64,000 nt of DNA, from assembly GCA_022496805.1 (NCBI GenBank), contig CM040086.1:11658501-11722500 (forward strand), in the 5' to 3' direction. Position numbers and translations under genes: made by a program. This DNA comes from Pohlia nutans. Its lineage: Eukaryota > Streptophyta > Bryopsida > Bryales > Mniaceae. Shown piece after piece: positions 10,293-22,852 of the stretch. Position 1 is the stretch's first letter. Every line of letters starts with the position of its first letter. The notes under the pieces are model-generated. The model was given only the letters and a program-made list of their open reading frames with translations, was not told the DNA's origin and made no database searches.

Positions 10293-11207
10293 TAACTCAT
10301 TTGTCTCTCGACACATGGAGATAAATACAAGATTCCCATATGGGAAACGCAGACAAATTTTTCACATTTGTAACTTTCCCAGATCAAAAATACATTACAA
10401 TCATCTCCAAAAAGTTATAATTGTGAGAATTTTGTCCCATATGAAGTCTCATGTGGGAATGTCTTTATTTCTCCCTGTGCGAGAGACGATGGTGCTTGTT
10501 AGAAATGTGGGGAGCTCAGTAGACAGTGATGTAGAGAATTAGAGATTCTGCACGCAGCCGGATAAGAGACGATCTGCATTCAGCTAGTATACAAAATTGC
10601 TCTGCTGGCACATGAACATAGTGTGTACCAAATCCATTGACATCATATCTATTTCATGATACGCTTTGACGACTACGGTCTTTAGAGACAAGGCTCTCAA
10701 AGGTATCCGTTGTTGAGCATATAGAGATTCATGAGTGTCATTGTGATGAGACTGAATACGTCCAAGTATCTGTTTAGATTAATTTGTACGTGTACACTGG
10801 ATATTCGCAATGAACATGGTTCAGCTAGCGTGTCCATGATGCGGTAATAATTATTTGCTGCAATTGTAACCAGATGGTTTTGTACTAGGCTTCCAGAACA
10901 TGTAGACTGTCTCGCAGTGTATTTCCTCTTCTTTTGGAGAAATATTGAGCCTGAAGTCCCAGAACTTGGTTGATGTTCCACTGAAGTACTGAAGCTATAC
11001 CATGTGCAGTAAGTATGTACGTATGCATGTATTTATGTATGCGCATAGGCTGTTTCTTTGTTGTACCTGCTGTATCTTTAAAGCACAGTTAAGTTAGGGG
11101 ACATAAATTAAAGCCCTCTCTTGTCATTCAAAATTCTACTTTTCAGCTTGCTATCCTAATCTGTAGAGTACTGTACACCTGTTCACAGACAGCAAAGAGG
11201 CAATCTT
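10293..11207. other. Intergenic, nothing recognised
   Basis: No gene, RNA or clear repeat boundary seen. Confidence 0.3.
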
Positions 11208-11599
11208 TTAACCCCTTAAATGTGAAGAGGGTCCTTGGAGGGCAGCCCAAAGAGCATCTCCCAAAAATGTACAGCAACAACTAAAAACAAACAAATAAAT
11301 AAATAAAATTGCCAACCAGTCAAAGTTTATTTTTTAAATTTAAATTTTTTAAAATAAAATGCTTTGTCTCTCTTCATAGTTGTTGCTCATTCAAAACTTC
11401 CTCCTTTATCTAATTCCTTCATTGATTGTGAATTGTTTCACATTTGTTTAATTTAGGCATATTTGCTAAATTTAACCTCACTTCTTCATCACCTTTCTAA
11501 AGCACCAATTCAATTCAATTTTGGTTGAGAAAATTCACCTTTTCCTCCATTGTTCTCTCATAATCAAGCCCGTGGCGCTTTTTGACATTTAAGGGTTAA
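11208..11599. mobile_element. TTAA element, family J
   Basis: Bounded by TTAA at 11208-11211 and 11596-11599, with ends CCCCTTAAATGTGAAGAGG and (inverted) CCCTTAAATGTCAAAAAG. It shares terminal sequence with 28692-29069. Confidence 0.75.
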
Positions 11600-11683
11600 G
11601 TAAACTTACATGTGCTGAGAATATAAGTCTATGTGGACTTAGTGGAGGTGTAATTGTGACTCATATTTTGTCTACACTCAAGT

Positions 11684-11805
11684 GACTCAACCAAGTGACT
11701 CAACTAGCTCTAATGACACCCTCTCTATTGACACAAATTACATTGACTCAACCAAGTAACTCAACCAGCTCTAATGACACCCTCTCTAGTGACACAAATT
11801 ACATT
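11684..11805. repeat. Tandem duplication, 2 x 61 bp
   Basis: Two nearly identical 61-bp units beginning GACTCAACCAAGT at 11684 and 11745. Confidence 0.8.
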
Positions 11806-12464
11806 CACATGTGGTGCATTCTATGGAGGGTTTTTATTCTTATTCTTATTTTTTAATTGCCAGTTTGCTACAAAAATTCATTTGGAAAATCATCATATGG
11901 GAACATAATGAGAAAGATGTCACCTCATGTAGTCGTGTAGCCAACAAGTTAGTGGCACATGTCAGTTGCATGTGAGGATGGGACTTCGTGAGCCACTCAT
12001 AGTGGATGAGAAGGCCAAGATGTTGATGAAAAACCATGATTTATGAAGGGTTTTGCGAAAGGCCAATAAGTTGAATGAGAAAAATAGGATGTAATGAGCA
12101 ATGTCCACTTCAAATGAGGCTTACAATGAGAGTGACACAAAAACTACATACTACTATTGAAGATAGATGAAAAAATAGAGATTTGATGCCAAGTTTTTCA
12201 ATTAAAAATAAAAATAAAAAAAATGGTCAAAAAAAGCCACCTCATTCACTTGCATACCAACTTTGTAGCCTAAATTTAGATGACCCAAAAATCCCCAAAA
12301 AACCCATGATTCTATCACCAAAATTTGTTGAAAGTAGACACAAGCACACATGTACATGACTCATAACATGGCAGAAAACATAATTATTAAGTAGATTTTC
12401 CTCTGAACTACCTAGTATGCCAGGACTCACAAACTCATAACAGTTTTTAGCTAATGTTAGTACT
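11806..12464. other. Intergenic, nothing recognised
   Basis: No gene seen. AT-rich with scattered chance ORFs. Confidence 0.3.
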
Positions 12465-12730
12465 CACCCTTTTCGTCCTAGACTTACAGTATCAGGGGAG
12501 GAGTCAGAACTTAAAATTCATAATGAGAGCTTTGTGACTGGTGTAGTATACTGAATGGCTTCACTGCTAAGAAATTGTCAAGAAAGTGAACCATCCTACA
12601 TGACTTCAATTGATCAAAGCAACATTTCTCCAAAGACCGATTCCTGATTCTTGTGGTTTTGATTCGGATTCTTTGATGATTCCCAAGGGTGTCCAGAAGA
12701 CGGGCTAAAGAATGTTGTGCTGTCCATAAT
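12465..12730. repeat. Dispersed repeat P, copy 1
   Basis: About 265 bp matching 57641-57908 in the same orientation. Shared blocks include GAGAGCTTTGTGACT, CCATCCTACATGACTTCA and GATTCCCAAGGGTGTC. Superfamily unknown. Confidence 0.7.
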
Positions 12731-13127
12731 GCTAATTTCCTTTGATGGGATTGAAAGTAGGCTGTACGGTACAGCACGTTGCTTACGTGACGGTCAGACC
12801 GATTAGCCCTGATGCATTTCTTAGGACATTTTCCACAAGAGTGATTGATTTATTTGTACTTCTTAGGGCATCCTCAATCCAACACGGTAAAGCTCCACGG
12901 CAAAGCAAAACCTATCTTTTGACTGACCTAAAATTAGAGAGTAAAATTACCATCATTAGAAGCGCGTCTAAATAAACGTGAGATATTTCTCGAGAAAATA
13001 AAATTGTGAAATTGGGACGTAGGTGAAATGTCCCATTGAAAACACCACATTTTCAAAATTTAGAGGGAGTGCACCAAATCTTGCTTAAAAATGGAAAGAT
13101 CCTCCCACACTCCCTCTATATTTCTGA
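12731..13127. other. Intergenic with a small hairpin
   Basis: No gene. An imperfect inverted repeat (TTTAGAGGGAGTG near 13060 against CACTCCCTCTATA near 13110) could fold into a hairpin. Near 12858 the sequence GGGCATCCTCAATCC resembles a common plant MITE end, but no partner end was found. Confidence 0.3.
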
Positions 13128-13370
13128 AATTTAAAAAATGTTGTTATAAAATTAGAATATCATGCAATACAAGATGATATGGTTTTTATTACTTGATTCT
13201 ACTTATTTTGGAAAATCATGTTTAAAGTCTCACTTTTTGAACTAAGAATGAAACTTGACATAAACCAATTGTGTTCTTTTTTTTCTAAATCACAAACATC
13301 TTATTTCGAAGATCCATACCGTATAAATGATAGTCAACTAGCACGAGAACCAAGAGAAATTTGAACGAAT
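13128..13370. mobile_element. TTAA family A fragment
   Basis: Internal part of family A (TTTAAAGTCTCACTTTTTG and flanking sequence) without termini. It carries the uninterrupted form of the site occupied by a family B element at 2791. Confidence 0.6.
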
Positions 13371-13994
13371 TAAGCTATACAAGATGTAGACAAGAGAAAG
13401 GTTGCAATCTGTTTGTCATCCATTGTATGGACGCACGGTCCTAAAATGGTTAAGGTATACTGTAGTACTATAGCTAAGTTGCCAAAAGATAATTCTAAAA
13501 ATAAAAAACATAAATAATTAGAGATGATGAGGACTAGAAAACAAAAATACAAAAATTATTTTCAGCTATATTTTACTATTTCTAAGTTATTTTGGGCTAT
13601 TTTAGACCATTTTTAATCAATTTTTGCTCAAAAACAAAAATTAAGAAGTTCATTTTCCGAAGAATAAGCCTTATTTTTAAATATTTGTATGTCGGGTGGT
13701 GACCCGGCTATGGTACTACGGTAGTTACCGTATGTGTACAAATTTGGAGTGAGTGCAAATCTTTGAGTGTATTTGCTGTATCCAGCAATGCAGTGTACTG
13801 TACTGTACAGTACAGAGAAAGTTAAAGAGAGAGCAAGTCAGCAAACACAGTGTTGATGAATGTCTACTAACTTAATACCCTGGAGCTGCTGCTGGGGTAC
13901 ATACGGTAGTCTTGTCCAGAGTTTTTAATTCTCTAACTTTGTATGCATCTATGGAGGGCAAACATCTAGTCACAGGAGGACCAGCATCCCTGAT
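13371..13994. other. Intergenic AT-rich DNA
   Basis: No gene recognised. There is a short palindrome around TGTACTGTACAGTACA near 13797; similar palindromes occur near 21384 and 32442. Confidence 0.3.
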
Positions 13995-14557
13995 GGCCCA
14001 TTCACATACACCAATTCTGCCATCAGGAATTCCTCACTGATTTTTTAACGATTTCCATGCAAAGTTCGATATTTCATGGGTTTGTGTAATTTTCACACGA
14101 ATTTTGCACGGATTTTGTGCTACTTTTGCACTGAATCTGCACGGCCTTTTCATTCATTCATTTTGTTATTTAACAAAATGCAGAATCTGTGCGGAATAAG
14201 TGCAAAATTTGTGCAAAAAATGTACAAACCCATGAAATATTGAATGTTGCACAGAAATAGTTCAAAATCTTGATGGCCGTTTGGATGCGTCAAGCAACTT
14301 TGAGGGAATCTGTTGTTAACCAAGAAATATAAAATACGCAACTAGAAATTTCTTTTACGCATGACAAAGGAATGCAATGCAAAAAAGGAGCATGACTCTA
14401 CTTGCGACAGTGTAATGCAGTTGCACAATACTTAAACAATAGTTGCATCAGGAAAAGATAAAACTTTGAATTTTTTTTTTGTTTCTCGATTTTACCTTCC
14501 TCCATTTTGAGAACGCAAATGCAAATGTGGCAGATGGGGACTTGATGTGAATGGGCC
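13995..14557. mobile_element. MITE with GGCCCATTCACAT ends and an internal foldback
   Basis: Inverted ends GGCCCATTCACAT at 13995 and 14545-14557. Inside, two arms of about 120 bp (around 14018-14150 and 14165-14285, both holding ATATTTCATGGGTTTGT or its complement) form an imperfect foldback. Confidence 0.6.
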
Positions 14558-16546
14558 ATGAAAGTAACTATTCTATCGACATGAGTAAGCTCATTATCTT
14601 TCTCACTCTATTGCACCTCACTGTCTAGTAAGAAAAATATTTATGTTAGTACGTACAGTGCTCAGGAATGATCAAATTGGGTTTCCTTTGTGGGTGCAGT
14701 CTAACCTCTCCTAGAATTTCGTTACGGGTATTGCTTTTAGCTTTGTTTTCTTGATTAGCTCTTGTAACAAGCTCAATTCCTCATTGGTGTGGGATAATTT
14801 TGACGAAAGGCTCCGTTGAAATTAAAAAAGATTTACGTAACTTTTGTATGAAAAAAGGATCAACAAAATTTCACAAATTTTGAGAAAATGTCACCGTTGA
14901 GAAGATTGATGAAACTTGTTCAAGGTATTTTGTACTTATGTTGAAGTCGGATTGTTTTATAAGTACTACGTTCATGAATTTTTTATCACGAAAAAACCTA
15001 CGGATTCAACCCTCAAAAAGTGTGGAGGTCTCTATATTGCTCATCCTACAATTTACGGCCCAACAACTCAAATTTCATTACTTTTTAGTTTTAAAAGTGA
15101 CATGTGGCCTTTTGGTCCTTTAGAGGTTAAACGGACTGAAAAATTGGGGGGATTAACCTTGTAAAGTCCATGGCTCACAATACTAAATCAATGAAAATAA
15201 ATATGATTCTTAGTTCTAAAGTTCTATTGTTATTATGTTGTTATGCATGTACACATTAAAAAAATTAAAAAAGGTTATTGTGTTTTTGTACAAGATCAGT
15301 AAATATTCAAATAGCGTGAGATATTGATAAACTAGTACAAGTCCCTTAATACCCCTATTTAGTGTAGATTTCTAAGCCCCCATTCTTGAAAAGAGCCCCA
15401 ATTGCCTAGAGTTGTTGAAGACAAAGTTATCAAGACTACACCTTTTGTCTTATATCGTTCTTCAACCCTTACTAGACCAATCCCTTTATACCATAGCAAC
15501 AAGGTAGAGAATTTGCAAATAAAATAGTTCAACTCTCCAGCCCTCGTTGCTTGGCCCAACTGAAGTTAAAGAAAATGCTATGGAATTCCTCCAATCCACT
15601 GACAGATGCTTGAGATTTGGATGTGAACATTAACCCCTAATGCATGTAACGACCCCAATGTGCTCCACTCTTTCTCACTACCACATTTGGACATGAAATT
15701 CTTTCACCATCTTCCGCACAAAGATTTTTTTTGAAAATTTTACAGCAACATGTCTTGTAGTTTTTATAAGGCTGACAAAAAAATCGGTTCTATAGGACAC
15801 GTTATGCTACAGTAAACACCACATGTATGCAAATGTTCTTCCTTGTATGTGCACCGTATGGACAAGGGCAACCTCCTTTAAGGTAACTATATCTAAAAGC
15901 GATCATTACCTTAAAGCATCCATAGCTCAATCTTCCTTAATAAGTAGATTTTGACACCTTACTGTTGATGAGAATGTGCACAATTTGAACATCAGAGTTT
16001 AGGGTCGCTTTAAAGTCAACCTATAGTTAGCACTTTGAAAATTCATAACTTATTCATACGGTGTCCAAATAATATATGCTAAAGTGCGTTGGAATTCTCT
16101 TGAACTTGCTATTAAGATCCACTAAAAATATTTTCTGTTTTATGTGTGTAAATAGGCTCAGTTGGTAAGGTGAATGCTTCTAGGTATAGCCCCTTAGGGG
16201 TTGAATAATGTTATGTATGTTTCCAGAGTCCTGACATCAATACTCAAGCATTTCTAGCTGTCTTGATAAGACCCTGACTCCCTGAGCACCCATTATCAAA
16301 AGCAGGATGAATGTACTGTACTTCAGGCTACCTTCAAATACTATGTTTTGTACACCAATTTACAAACTCTTTTGAGAGCACACAGCACGGTGATAATCAT
16401 TTCATGCAACAGACTCACAACATCATGGCAGTATTTTTTTCTGGCGATTTTTAGCTTCCGCTAGCTGCTTCTAATTGTGAGTATGTTGAACACCGACAAT
16501 AACAGACAAGTTTTTAGTTTTTGCACTTCAATACTTTCAATGAGGT
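14558..16546. other. Intergenic, about 2 kb, no gene
   Basis: No gene recognised. Near 16155 GGCTCAGTTGGTAAGG resembles a tRNA A box. The expected B box is poor (GGGGTTGAATAATG, 16196), so at most a decayed SINE. A small inverted repeat around AAGGTAA lies at 15880-15914. Confidence 0.3.
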
Positions 16547-17111
16547 TTAACCCCTAAACGTCCACGCATCCAGTTACTGGATGTTTGTTGGTCAAACCCA
16601 ATTTTGATCTTGAAGATGACTTTTGTTGCTAATACACCCAACTAAGAAAATGAAGTTTATTAAGTCTAGTTTGTACTCCATTTTTCAAATCTTAAAAATT
16701 CCAATTATTGAGTATTTTATTGCTTGTGCAAGCTTTGTTGGACAAGGTTTGAATTACACTACATAGGAATGATGGGATTTTCAACTTTCGAATTTCAAAA
16801 TTGAAATAAAAAGTTTCTATGAAAAACATATCATGTGACTCTCCATTGTAATTTGTACCTGCTCCCAAAAAATATTAATTTTTTATAGCTTTTTTGTAAT
16901 AAAATTTATTTTTTGAAGTATTTGACTTAAAAATTTGTTAAAAATGCCGTATAAATTTTAAAAATCTGAAAAATTTCAAGACTGATAGGAAACATTCAAT
17001 TCCATGCATGAAAAATATTTCAAAATATATTTTGATAAATCTTGAAGGCAAAAATTCAGTAAATTGTGTAGTTTGACTTTCCTACAAAGGAGTGGTACGT
17101 TTAAGGGTTAA
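16547..17111. mobile_element. TTAA element, family E
   Basis: Bounded by TTAA at 16547-16550 and 17108-17111. The ends are CCCCTAAACGTCC and (inverted) CCCTTAAACGTACC. A hairpin, GCATCCAGTTACTGGATG, lies about 15 nt inside the left end. Relatives: 20590-21177 and 33809-34138. Confidence 0.85.
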
Positions 17112-17220
17112 GGTAGATGACCCAACAACCGACATGTACTATAGACGGTCAACAATATCTTCAGCAGGTGTTCATTGAAAACTTCTAATTCTATATCAAT
17201 ATTGGATTCGCGTGAAAAGC

Positions 17221-17451
17221 TTAACCCTTAAAGGTTTAAAGAGCCCTTTCTGACCAGTATTATACATCAATATTTCATTGTATTTGGCATGGTTCCAAAC
17301 CTCCTATGGGTTTATCAAAAGTGAAGTTAAAATTCACGTTGACATGATTTTAATGTGCTATTGGGATCTCAATTTGGAACTTTCTATTTACAACTAATGT
17401 CAAATATACGCCACCGTATCTACTATCCCCATTAGCCCTTTTAAGGGTTAA
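17221..17451. mobile_element. TTAA element, family K
   Basis: 231 bp bounded by TTAA at 17221-17224 and 17448-17451. The ends are CCCTTAAAGG and (inverted) CCCTTAAAAGGG. Single copy in the window. Confidence 0.65.
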
Positions 17452-17509
17452 AGCGTTGGTTTGTGGGCCATCCATAGATCGATTGTGCAGCAATGACTAA
17501 GTATCAGTA

Positions 17510-17895
17510 AGGTAGTAACACCTTAAACCGCCAACTACCCATTCCTGCCTCCTAGAATCTGACTCAAAGTGATTGGAAGTGTACCTAATATGGACCACAA
17601 CTTCACTAAAACTTCACGAGAACCAATGAGATGGAACCAATGAGATGAAAGCATTGACAAGTTTTGTCCATGTGTTCCTTCTGTTTCTTTTGGGTAAGTC
17701 TACAATTTTGATTAGGTGTCTACAACATCTTCACTTCAAAAATTCGTGTAAAATTGCTCATGCGTCCAAAAATTTTGATTCCAAGACCCAACACTTCGTC
17801 TCCAATTTGCTAACACATTCATGATTTCACTTCATGCTTTTTGCACTCCCCGGTTACCAATTCCCTTATTCTGTCGGTTTAAGGTGTTACTACCT
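17510..17895. mobile_element. TA-flanked MITE with AGGTAGTAACACC ends
   Basis: Inverted ends AGGTAGTAACACCTTAAACC, essentially perfect, with TA at 17508-17509 and 17896-17897. The interior is unlike the other TA-flanked MITEs here. Confidence 0.8.
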
Positions 17896-18234
17896 TAGTG
17901 TCTAATGAAGTGCAGTGTAGTGCCATTATGAAGACGATAGTTGTCAAATTTTGCTAGATTGTGGACATCAGATTCTATCACATGGCCATTGATAGCAAAT
18001 TGGACGTTTCTGAACTATTCCAGTACTAGTATCTAGAAGCTTCTTTTATGCCTTTTAAGCTTCATCAATTGTACCATGCTTTATATTAACTTTAGAGTTA
18101 CCGTAGTGACATAGCAGGTTCGTCAAAAAATAATTCAAGAAAAAAAAAACGAAAAGAATTGGAAATTATGTGGACAAAAAAAAAACAAAAACAGAATAAA
18201 TTATGTTAAGTTATATTTTGCTATTTCTAAGTCA
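17896..18234. other. Intergenic, nothing recognised
   Basis: AT-rich, no gene seen. Confidence 0.3.
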
Positions 18235-19315
18235 TTATGTGTATTATATTGTTCAAAAACATACTATAATCTTCTAAATAATCCAACGGTCCAATCTTAC
18301 CTAGGTTTGATTGGCATTTGTTTGATTAAGCTGTGCTTACATTTATCAGACTCAATATTATTGATAGTATCCCTAATTTTTGCAGAAACAGTTTAACCCT
18401 TAACTTCTTGGGCGACCTAAAATGGGTCGCTCTATTTTTAAAACTGAAAATATCTTGAGGAAGGAGTGCCCGAATGAGGAAAATTTTGGGCCAATTTTGT
18501 GTAGAAACGAGTTAGCTATCCTATGGTGTAGTCTGATTTGGAGAAATGCACATTGTCAATTTTACAAAAATCCACAAGTGCTGGGTGGTCACAAAACTGA
18601 GGAAGAAAAGTCAACAAAAGAGAGTGATGGGCGAATGACGAGCTGCCACGTATTCCAGTTGGGTAGGGCGGCTTGTGGGTGGATGTAGCTACTGAAATGC
18701 AAATCTTGCACTTGGATTTCACCTTTTTTCCAATATTCTTCTTCCCACTATATGTGTTCTTTTGTGTACTTTCAACCACCGTGTCTGATTTTGCAATGGA
18801 AGATTAGATTTGTAGGAATTTGTAAAATTTCTCTCAAAATCATAAATGAACTAGTAAAAAGTGGATGTCATGTCAAGGCCTCTTTCTCACTCATTTTTTA
18901 TCCTAAAAATACAAAACTTGTTGTCATGCGTAGGGAACTTGATTATCTTCAGAATCCCAGACGGCACCAACTTTCTAAAATAGTATGTGCCGAAGAGAGT
19001 CGGACAAAGCTCATTTTCAGCAGTGAGAAAACAGTGAATTTCTTGGAGTACCCTTCACTTTTGTGTCCCATCCAAGCAACCTATGACTCGAATTGACACC
19101 AAACTTTGTAAAGATGAAGGTGACTTGCATATCTACAAGATCTTACGGATGATTTTGTAAAAAAGTGAACTACATAAGTTTGAGCAACATGTATCCCTAA
19201 CCGAAAAAACCAGGGTCCAAAACGGGCTGAAAATGGTTCAAGAAGTTAAGGGTTAAAAAAAAATCACCCAAAAAACTATGGTTTCTCCATACCACCATGG
19301 GCACTAAAGAATTAA
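18235..19315. mobile_element. TTAA family D copy, interrupted by a family C element
   Basis: The left part (to 18396) and right part (19253-19315) match one continuous stretch of the family D copy at 1000-1233. The right end, ACTAAAGAATTAA, is a decayed terminus that also forms the left TTAA of the next element. Confidence 0.75.
18393..19256. mobile_element. TTAA element, family C, nested in family D
   Basis: 864 bp bounded by TTAA at 18393-18396 and 19253-19256. The ends are CCCTTAACTTCTTGG and (inverted) CCCTTAACTTCTTGAACC. A hairpin, GCGACCTAAAATGGGTCGC, lies about 15 nt inside the left end. It contains 88- and 114-codon ORFs of no recognisable family. Confidence 0.85.
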
Positions 19316-19860
19316 TCCCTAAACTTTCTCACCTTCTCCAAATTTGGCAGTTTTTCAAAGATGCATTTTAAGATGCAACTAAGAGGGATATTTTCAACTT
19401 GATGAATGAATAAAAATTGTACATTATGAATTTTAGATTCTATTTAGATGGTTAGATGTGCGATTCCTATCACCTATATTTTTTCTATAAAATTTGAAAC
19501 TTAAAATTTAAAATTCTTTTGTAATTTGATTATGAGTAAGATATTGAAATTTGTTGTGATGGGTTGAAATGTATTACTCTAAGTGTAGTGATTTTAGGAG
19601 ATTTTTTGGTTGCTCAATTTTAGTAGTTGACTTTTTCAAGAGCACTTTTAAACTAAAATCTTTGAAATTTTGGGTGGAACACTACAACATGAAATGAGGC
19701 ATAAATATTTCAGAGATCATCCCCTTTCTAATCGGATCACACATGCATAAAGCTAACTTCCTATAAAAGTTTTAGTAAAAAATTCAGACTACAAGAAATG
19801 CTTGATGGATGAGAAAACGAATTTCAAATTTGAACATCATGCAAAATATGAGAGAATTCG
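19312..19860. mobile_element. TTAA element, family L, right end decayed
   Basis: Begins TTAATCCCTAAACTTTCTC and follows 55140-56045 for about 540 bp (shared TTTGGCAGTTTTTCAAAGA and later blocks). The final TTAA is not recognisable. Confidence 0.65.
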
Positions 19861-19864
19861 ATTA

Positions 19865-20082
19865 TTTGTTTGTTTATTTTTGAAACAAATGAAAGAGAAT
19901 TTCATTGCAAACTAAAGCAAACTAAAATAACAAATAGACCCAACCATAAGTGGCATGGATGGAAAAAGGGGCCGAACATTGACAAACCACCCCAGAAGGG
20001 CAGACCAGCACCGCAGCTTTGCCACAAGCTGGCTCAAGACAACCCCCTAACACCCACCTCACCCACCTGGAACAAGGACCAC
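19865..20082 (-). mobile_element. Possible retroposon 3' end (LINE-like), minus strand
   Basis: Read on the minus strand, it ends in GCAATGAAATTCTCTTTC followed by a short A-rich tail, as plant LINE 3' ends often do. A related tail occurs near 30470-30510. No reverse-transcriptase segment is present, so the call is tentative. Confidence 0.25.
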
Positions 20083-20391
20083 TAAGAACATCTCCATTAG
20101 CATTCTCGATATTGCTCAGGCTATGGAAAAATGAATGAGACTGAGTTGATGAACAATTTATTTGGCCTGCAAAATTGAATAATCTATTAAAAACCAAGAC
20201 CCTCAAAATCACTCTTACAAGTGTATCTTTTCTACTTAATTGGACATCATAATAGCACAATTCATGCGTGGTGACTTGTGAGTGGCTCACTTATTATTTT
20301 CAAGAGTCTAATTGAGTGATGTTGGTGGGGAACTACATGGTGAGGTCTGACTTTTTAGATGACCTTCAGAGTGGTATAGAGATGTTCTAAG
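20082..20391. mobile_element. MITE with (C/T)TAAGAACATCTC ends
   Basis: CTAAGAACATCTCCATTAGC at the left and the complement of CTTAGAACATCTCTATACC at the right. Target duplication not readable. Confidence 0.45.
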
Positions 20392-20589
20392 ATCCTAAGA
20401 GGGAAAAATCTCCACTCAAGGCGGTTTAAAATTTAATTACCGTACTCTTGAATGTAGACTGTTAGTTTCTCTAGCAATCTGAAGTTGTTGGTGGAAAAGC
20501 ACTGTGCCACCCACTGTCAAGGTCGGTACTACACGTGGAGAAAGTCCTGTATTTTGTCAAAGGTTAACATTTGATTTCAACAATTCCTA

Positions 20590-21177
20590 TTAACCCCTAA
20601 ACGTCACAGCGTCCAGAAACTGGACGACGAATGATTTCAAAGCCTTCTCACGTTCTCATCAACGCTTGGATGATACTCATCCAATTTTTTGGAGATTCTT
20701 CACCAAGTTGTTGTCCTATCTAATGGCTGGATTTAGTCATACTAGAGTACATATTTTTCTAAAATTACAAATGTAGAAGTATGTCAAGTCGTTGACCGAG
20801 CCAAAATCGCATTGACTCTAGTTCAAAGTGGAATCGTGAAAAATGAGGTCATAAATTTAAGAAACACAAAAATTTCAAAGTATCACCACGTTTAAGAGTA
20901 TCTCATTTCAAACTCATTCCAACAAATTTTACTCAAAAAATATTGAAATTTAGTTTGTAATTGAATTTACAAGGAAATTTTAATTTTAACTTTCAAAATT
21001 TATAATTAAATATTGGTGATTGTATTAGTGAATGGAACCGTACGGATGGAATCTAAAATTCAAAATCTAGAACTTTCATTTGTATATCAATTCCAGAATA
21101 TTCTTCTAAATAGTAAATTATAATGCTTTTTCTCAAATTGTCAATTCCAGGGACACCCTGGTACGTTAAGGGGTTAA
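20590..21177. mobile_element. TTAA element, family E
   Basis: Bounded by TTAA at 20590-20593 and 21174-21177. The left end CCCCTAAACGTCACA is followed by the hairpin GCGTCCAGAAACTGGACG. The right end (inverted CCCCTTAACGTACC) is followed inward by a second hairpin, CCAGGGTGTCCCTGG. Confidence 0.85.
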
Positions 21178-21206
21178 GGACCCTAAAACCCTAAACCCTA
21201 AACCTT
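21178..21206. repeat. Interstitial telomere-like tract (CCCTAAA)n
   Basis: Three to four degenerate CCCTAAA units starting immediately after the right TTAA of the family E element. Confidence 0.7.
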
Positions 21207-21238
21207 AATTTGAGGTCTATTTGACAGAATTTAGACTT

Positions 21239-21558
21239 TCACAGTCGGTTAATTTCAGCATCAACGTCAATATATAGGTGTCCATGTTCACCTTGAAAAG
21301 TTGGTACATTGGTACATTGGTAGGTTGGTGCCCATTTGCCCGAAGAGAGCAAGGAGGGTGCCTGGCATGCCAAGCCATTTCCTGTACTGTACAGTACAGT
21401 ACATTTTGTGTTACATAACTTGCAGTTTTTTTGGTTTTTTTTAGCTGTACTGAGAGTCATTGCGAGTACTAAAGCTTGTCTTTTACTTTAGTAAAAATGT
21501 GGATGTCATTTTAAAAATCACTGAAAAACTCTCTGTACCTGCAAATTCGGTACTCTTC
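21239..21558. other. Spacer between TTAA elements
   Basis: No gene. It contains a short triplication of GGTACATTG/GGTAGGTTG near 21302 and the palindrome TACTGTACAGTACAGTACA near 21384. Confidence 0.3.
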
Positions 21559-21795
21559 TTAACCCCTAAAGGACCAATAACCCCAATCTGGGCTCCATGA
21601 TTTTTTTACAGTTTTAAGTAGATCCTGTTTGGACTTACTCTTGTTAAAATTTATTTGTTTTCTGGACCAACACATGTAATGATCTTCACTGGTTCTGGAG
21701 GTATAAATTTTGGTCTCATCTGAATTATATGTTTCACAATATGATCAATTGAATTTGTCATTTTAAAACTGCAAATCCTTGGTCCTTTTTGGGTG
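21559..21795. mobile_element. TTAA element, family H, right end decayed
   Basis: The left TTAA is at 21559-21562, with end CCCCTAAAGGACCAA. The body matches the H copies at 61.2-61.6 and 62.75-62.98 kb. The right end reads GGTCCTTTTTGGGTGAA, a decayed terminus. Confidence 0.65.
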
Positions 21796-22216
21796 AATTC
21801 TTTACTAAGGTTCAACAATATGTACACCACAGCAGAACTTTGTATCTTAGTTGTCTCTGCCACCTGGTAATCAATGATCCATATGATACTCACAATTACG
21901 CAACAATGATAGCATTTGCTTCAATAACTTAATTCTGAGGTCTGGAAAAATACATATAAGGTATTGCACCTTATTTGTGATATAATTAACTTTAAAAAAA
22001 AATTCACATCTGTTGAATTGAAACACAAAGTCATAGCAAGTGAAGTCATATTTTTTTGACAAAGTATGTGACTTTTATAAAATTTCAAAAGGTGATGCAA
22101 GAAATTTCATTGAAAGTGTTACTAGGATCACCATGTATTAGGCAAAAACTTAAGGCAATTCATAAATGATCAAGTGTGCCCTTGTTCATAACTATCACAA
22201 GTCTTATATTGAATGA
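21796..22216. other. Intergenic, nothing recognised
   Basis: AT-rich, no gene seen. Confidence 0.3.
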
Positions 22217-22219
22217 CTA

Positions 22220-22338
22220 AACTAGTAGAAAAGGTGGCACTCTCCAAGGAGATGCCCCGCAAAATCAATGTGCATGCATGGAATAGGGCACCACATGCTT
22301 GGGCAACTCCCTCGACAATACCACCATTTCTACTAGTG
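22220..22338. mobile_element. CACTA-type MITE, 119 bp
   Basis: The ends are AACTAGTAGAAAAGGTGG and (inverted) CACTAGTAGAAATGGTGG. The 3-bp duplication CTA is at 22217-22219 and 22339-22341. Confidence 0.8.
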
Positions 22339-22341
22339 CTA

Positions 22342-22852
22342 TGTGTTTAACCCAAAATGGTCACATGATTTGCATAGTTTTCTACATTGGCATGACAAAA
22401 TTAGTTCTTTTTTCTAAACTGCCACTTTCCCACTCACAAGACATTGGTGCCACTTTTACAACCCATTCCCATATTCTTTTCAAAGATGCAGTGAAAGAAT
22501 AAGTTATTGACACAAATGGGGGTTCTAGTAGGTGTCATAAATACCATGAATCCTGCAATGAGGTGTGATTATTTTATTTTATTTTATTGTGCAAGGTTGG
22601 TTTACAACATTTCGAACTCCTAGCTGTCAAACCAAATCACGCGTAAAACTAATGTAGCTTTTGGATCAAGAAAAATGTTCCAGCTGGGAAGGAGCCAAAA
22701 ATGGTCCATGTGCTCTCAATCACCAGCAGGCCATGCGTGAGATTGACCCGGCAACTTGAAGAGGTTGCCAACTCCCTCGTGGACATACATGCGTGGTTGG
22801 TTGAATCCATTTAATTCTTGTGTTTGATTGAAACAACATAATATCTTACATA
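22342..22852. other. Intergenic, nothing recognised
   Basis: Contains a short (TTTTA)n tract near 22571. No gene seen. Confidence 0.3.

Noticed and set aside
18752..19096. 114-codon ORF in the family C element as a possible transposase
   Set aside because: No DDE/D motif, no similarity I can recognise, and far too short for a piggyBac transposase.
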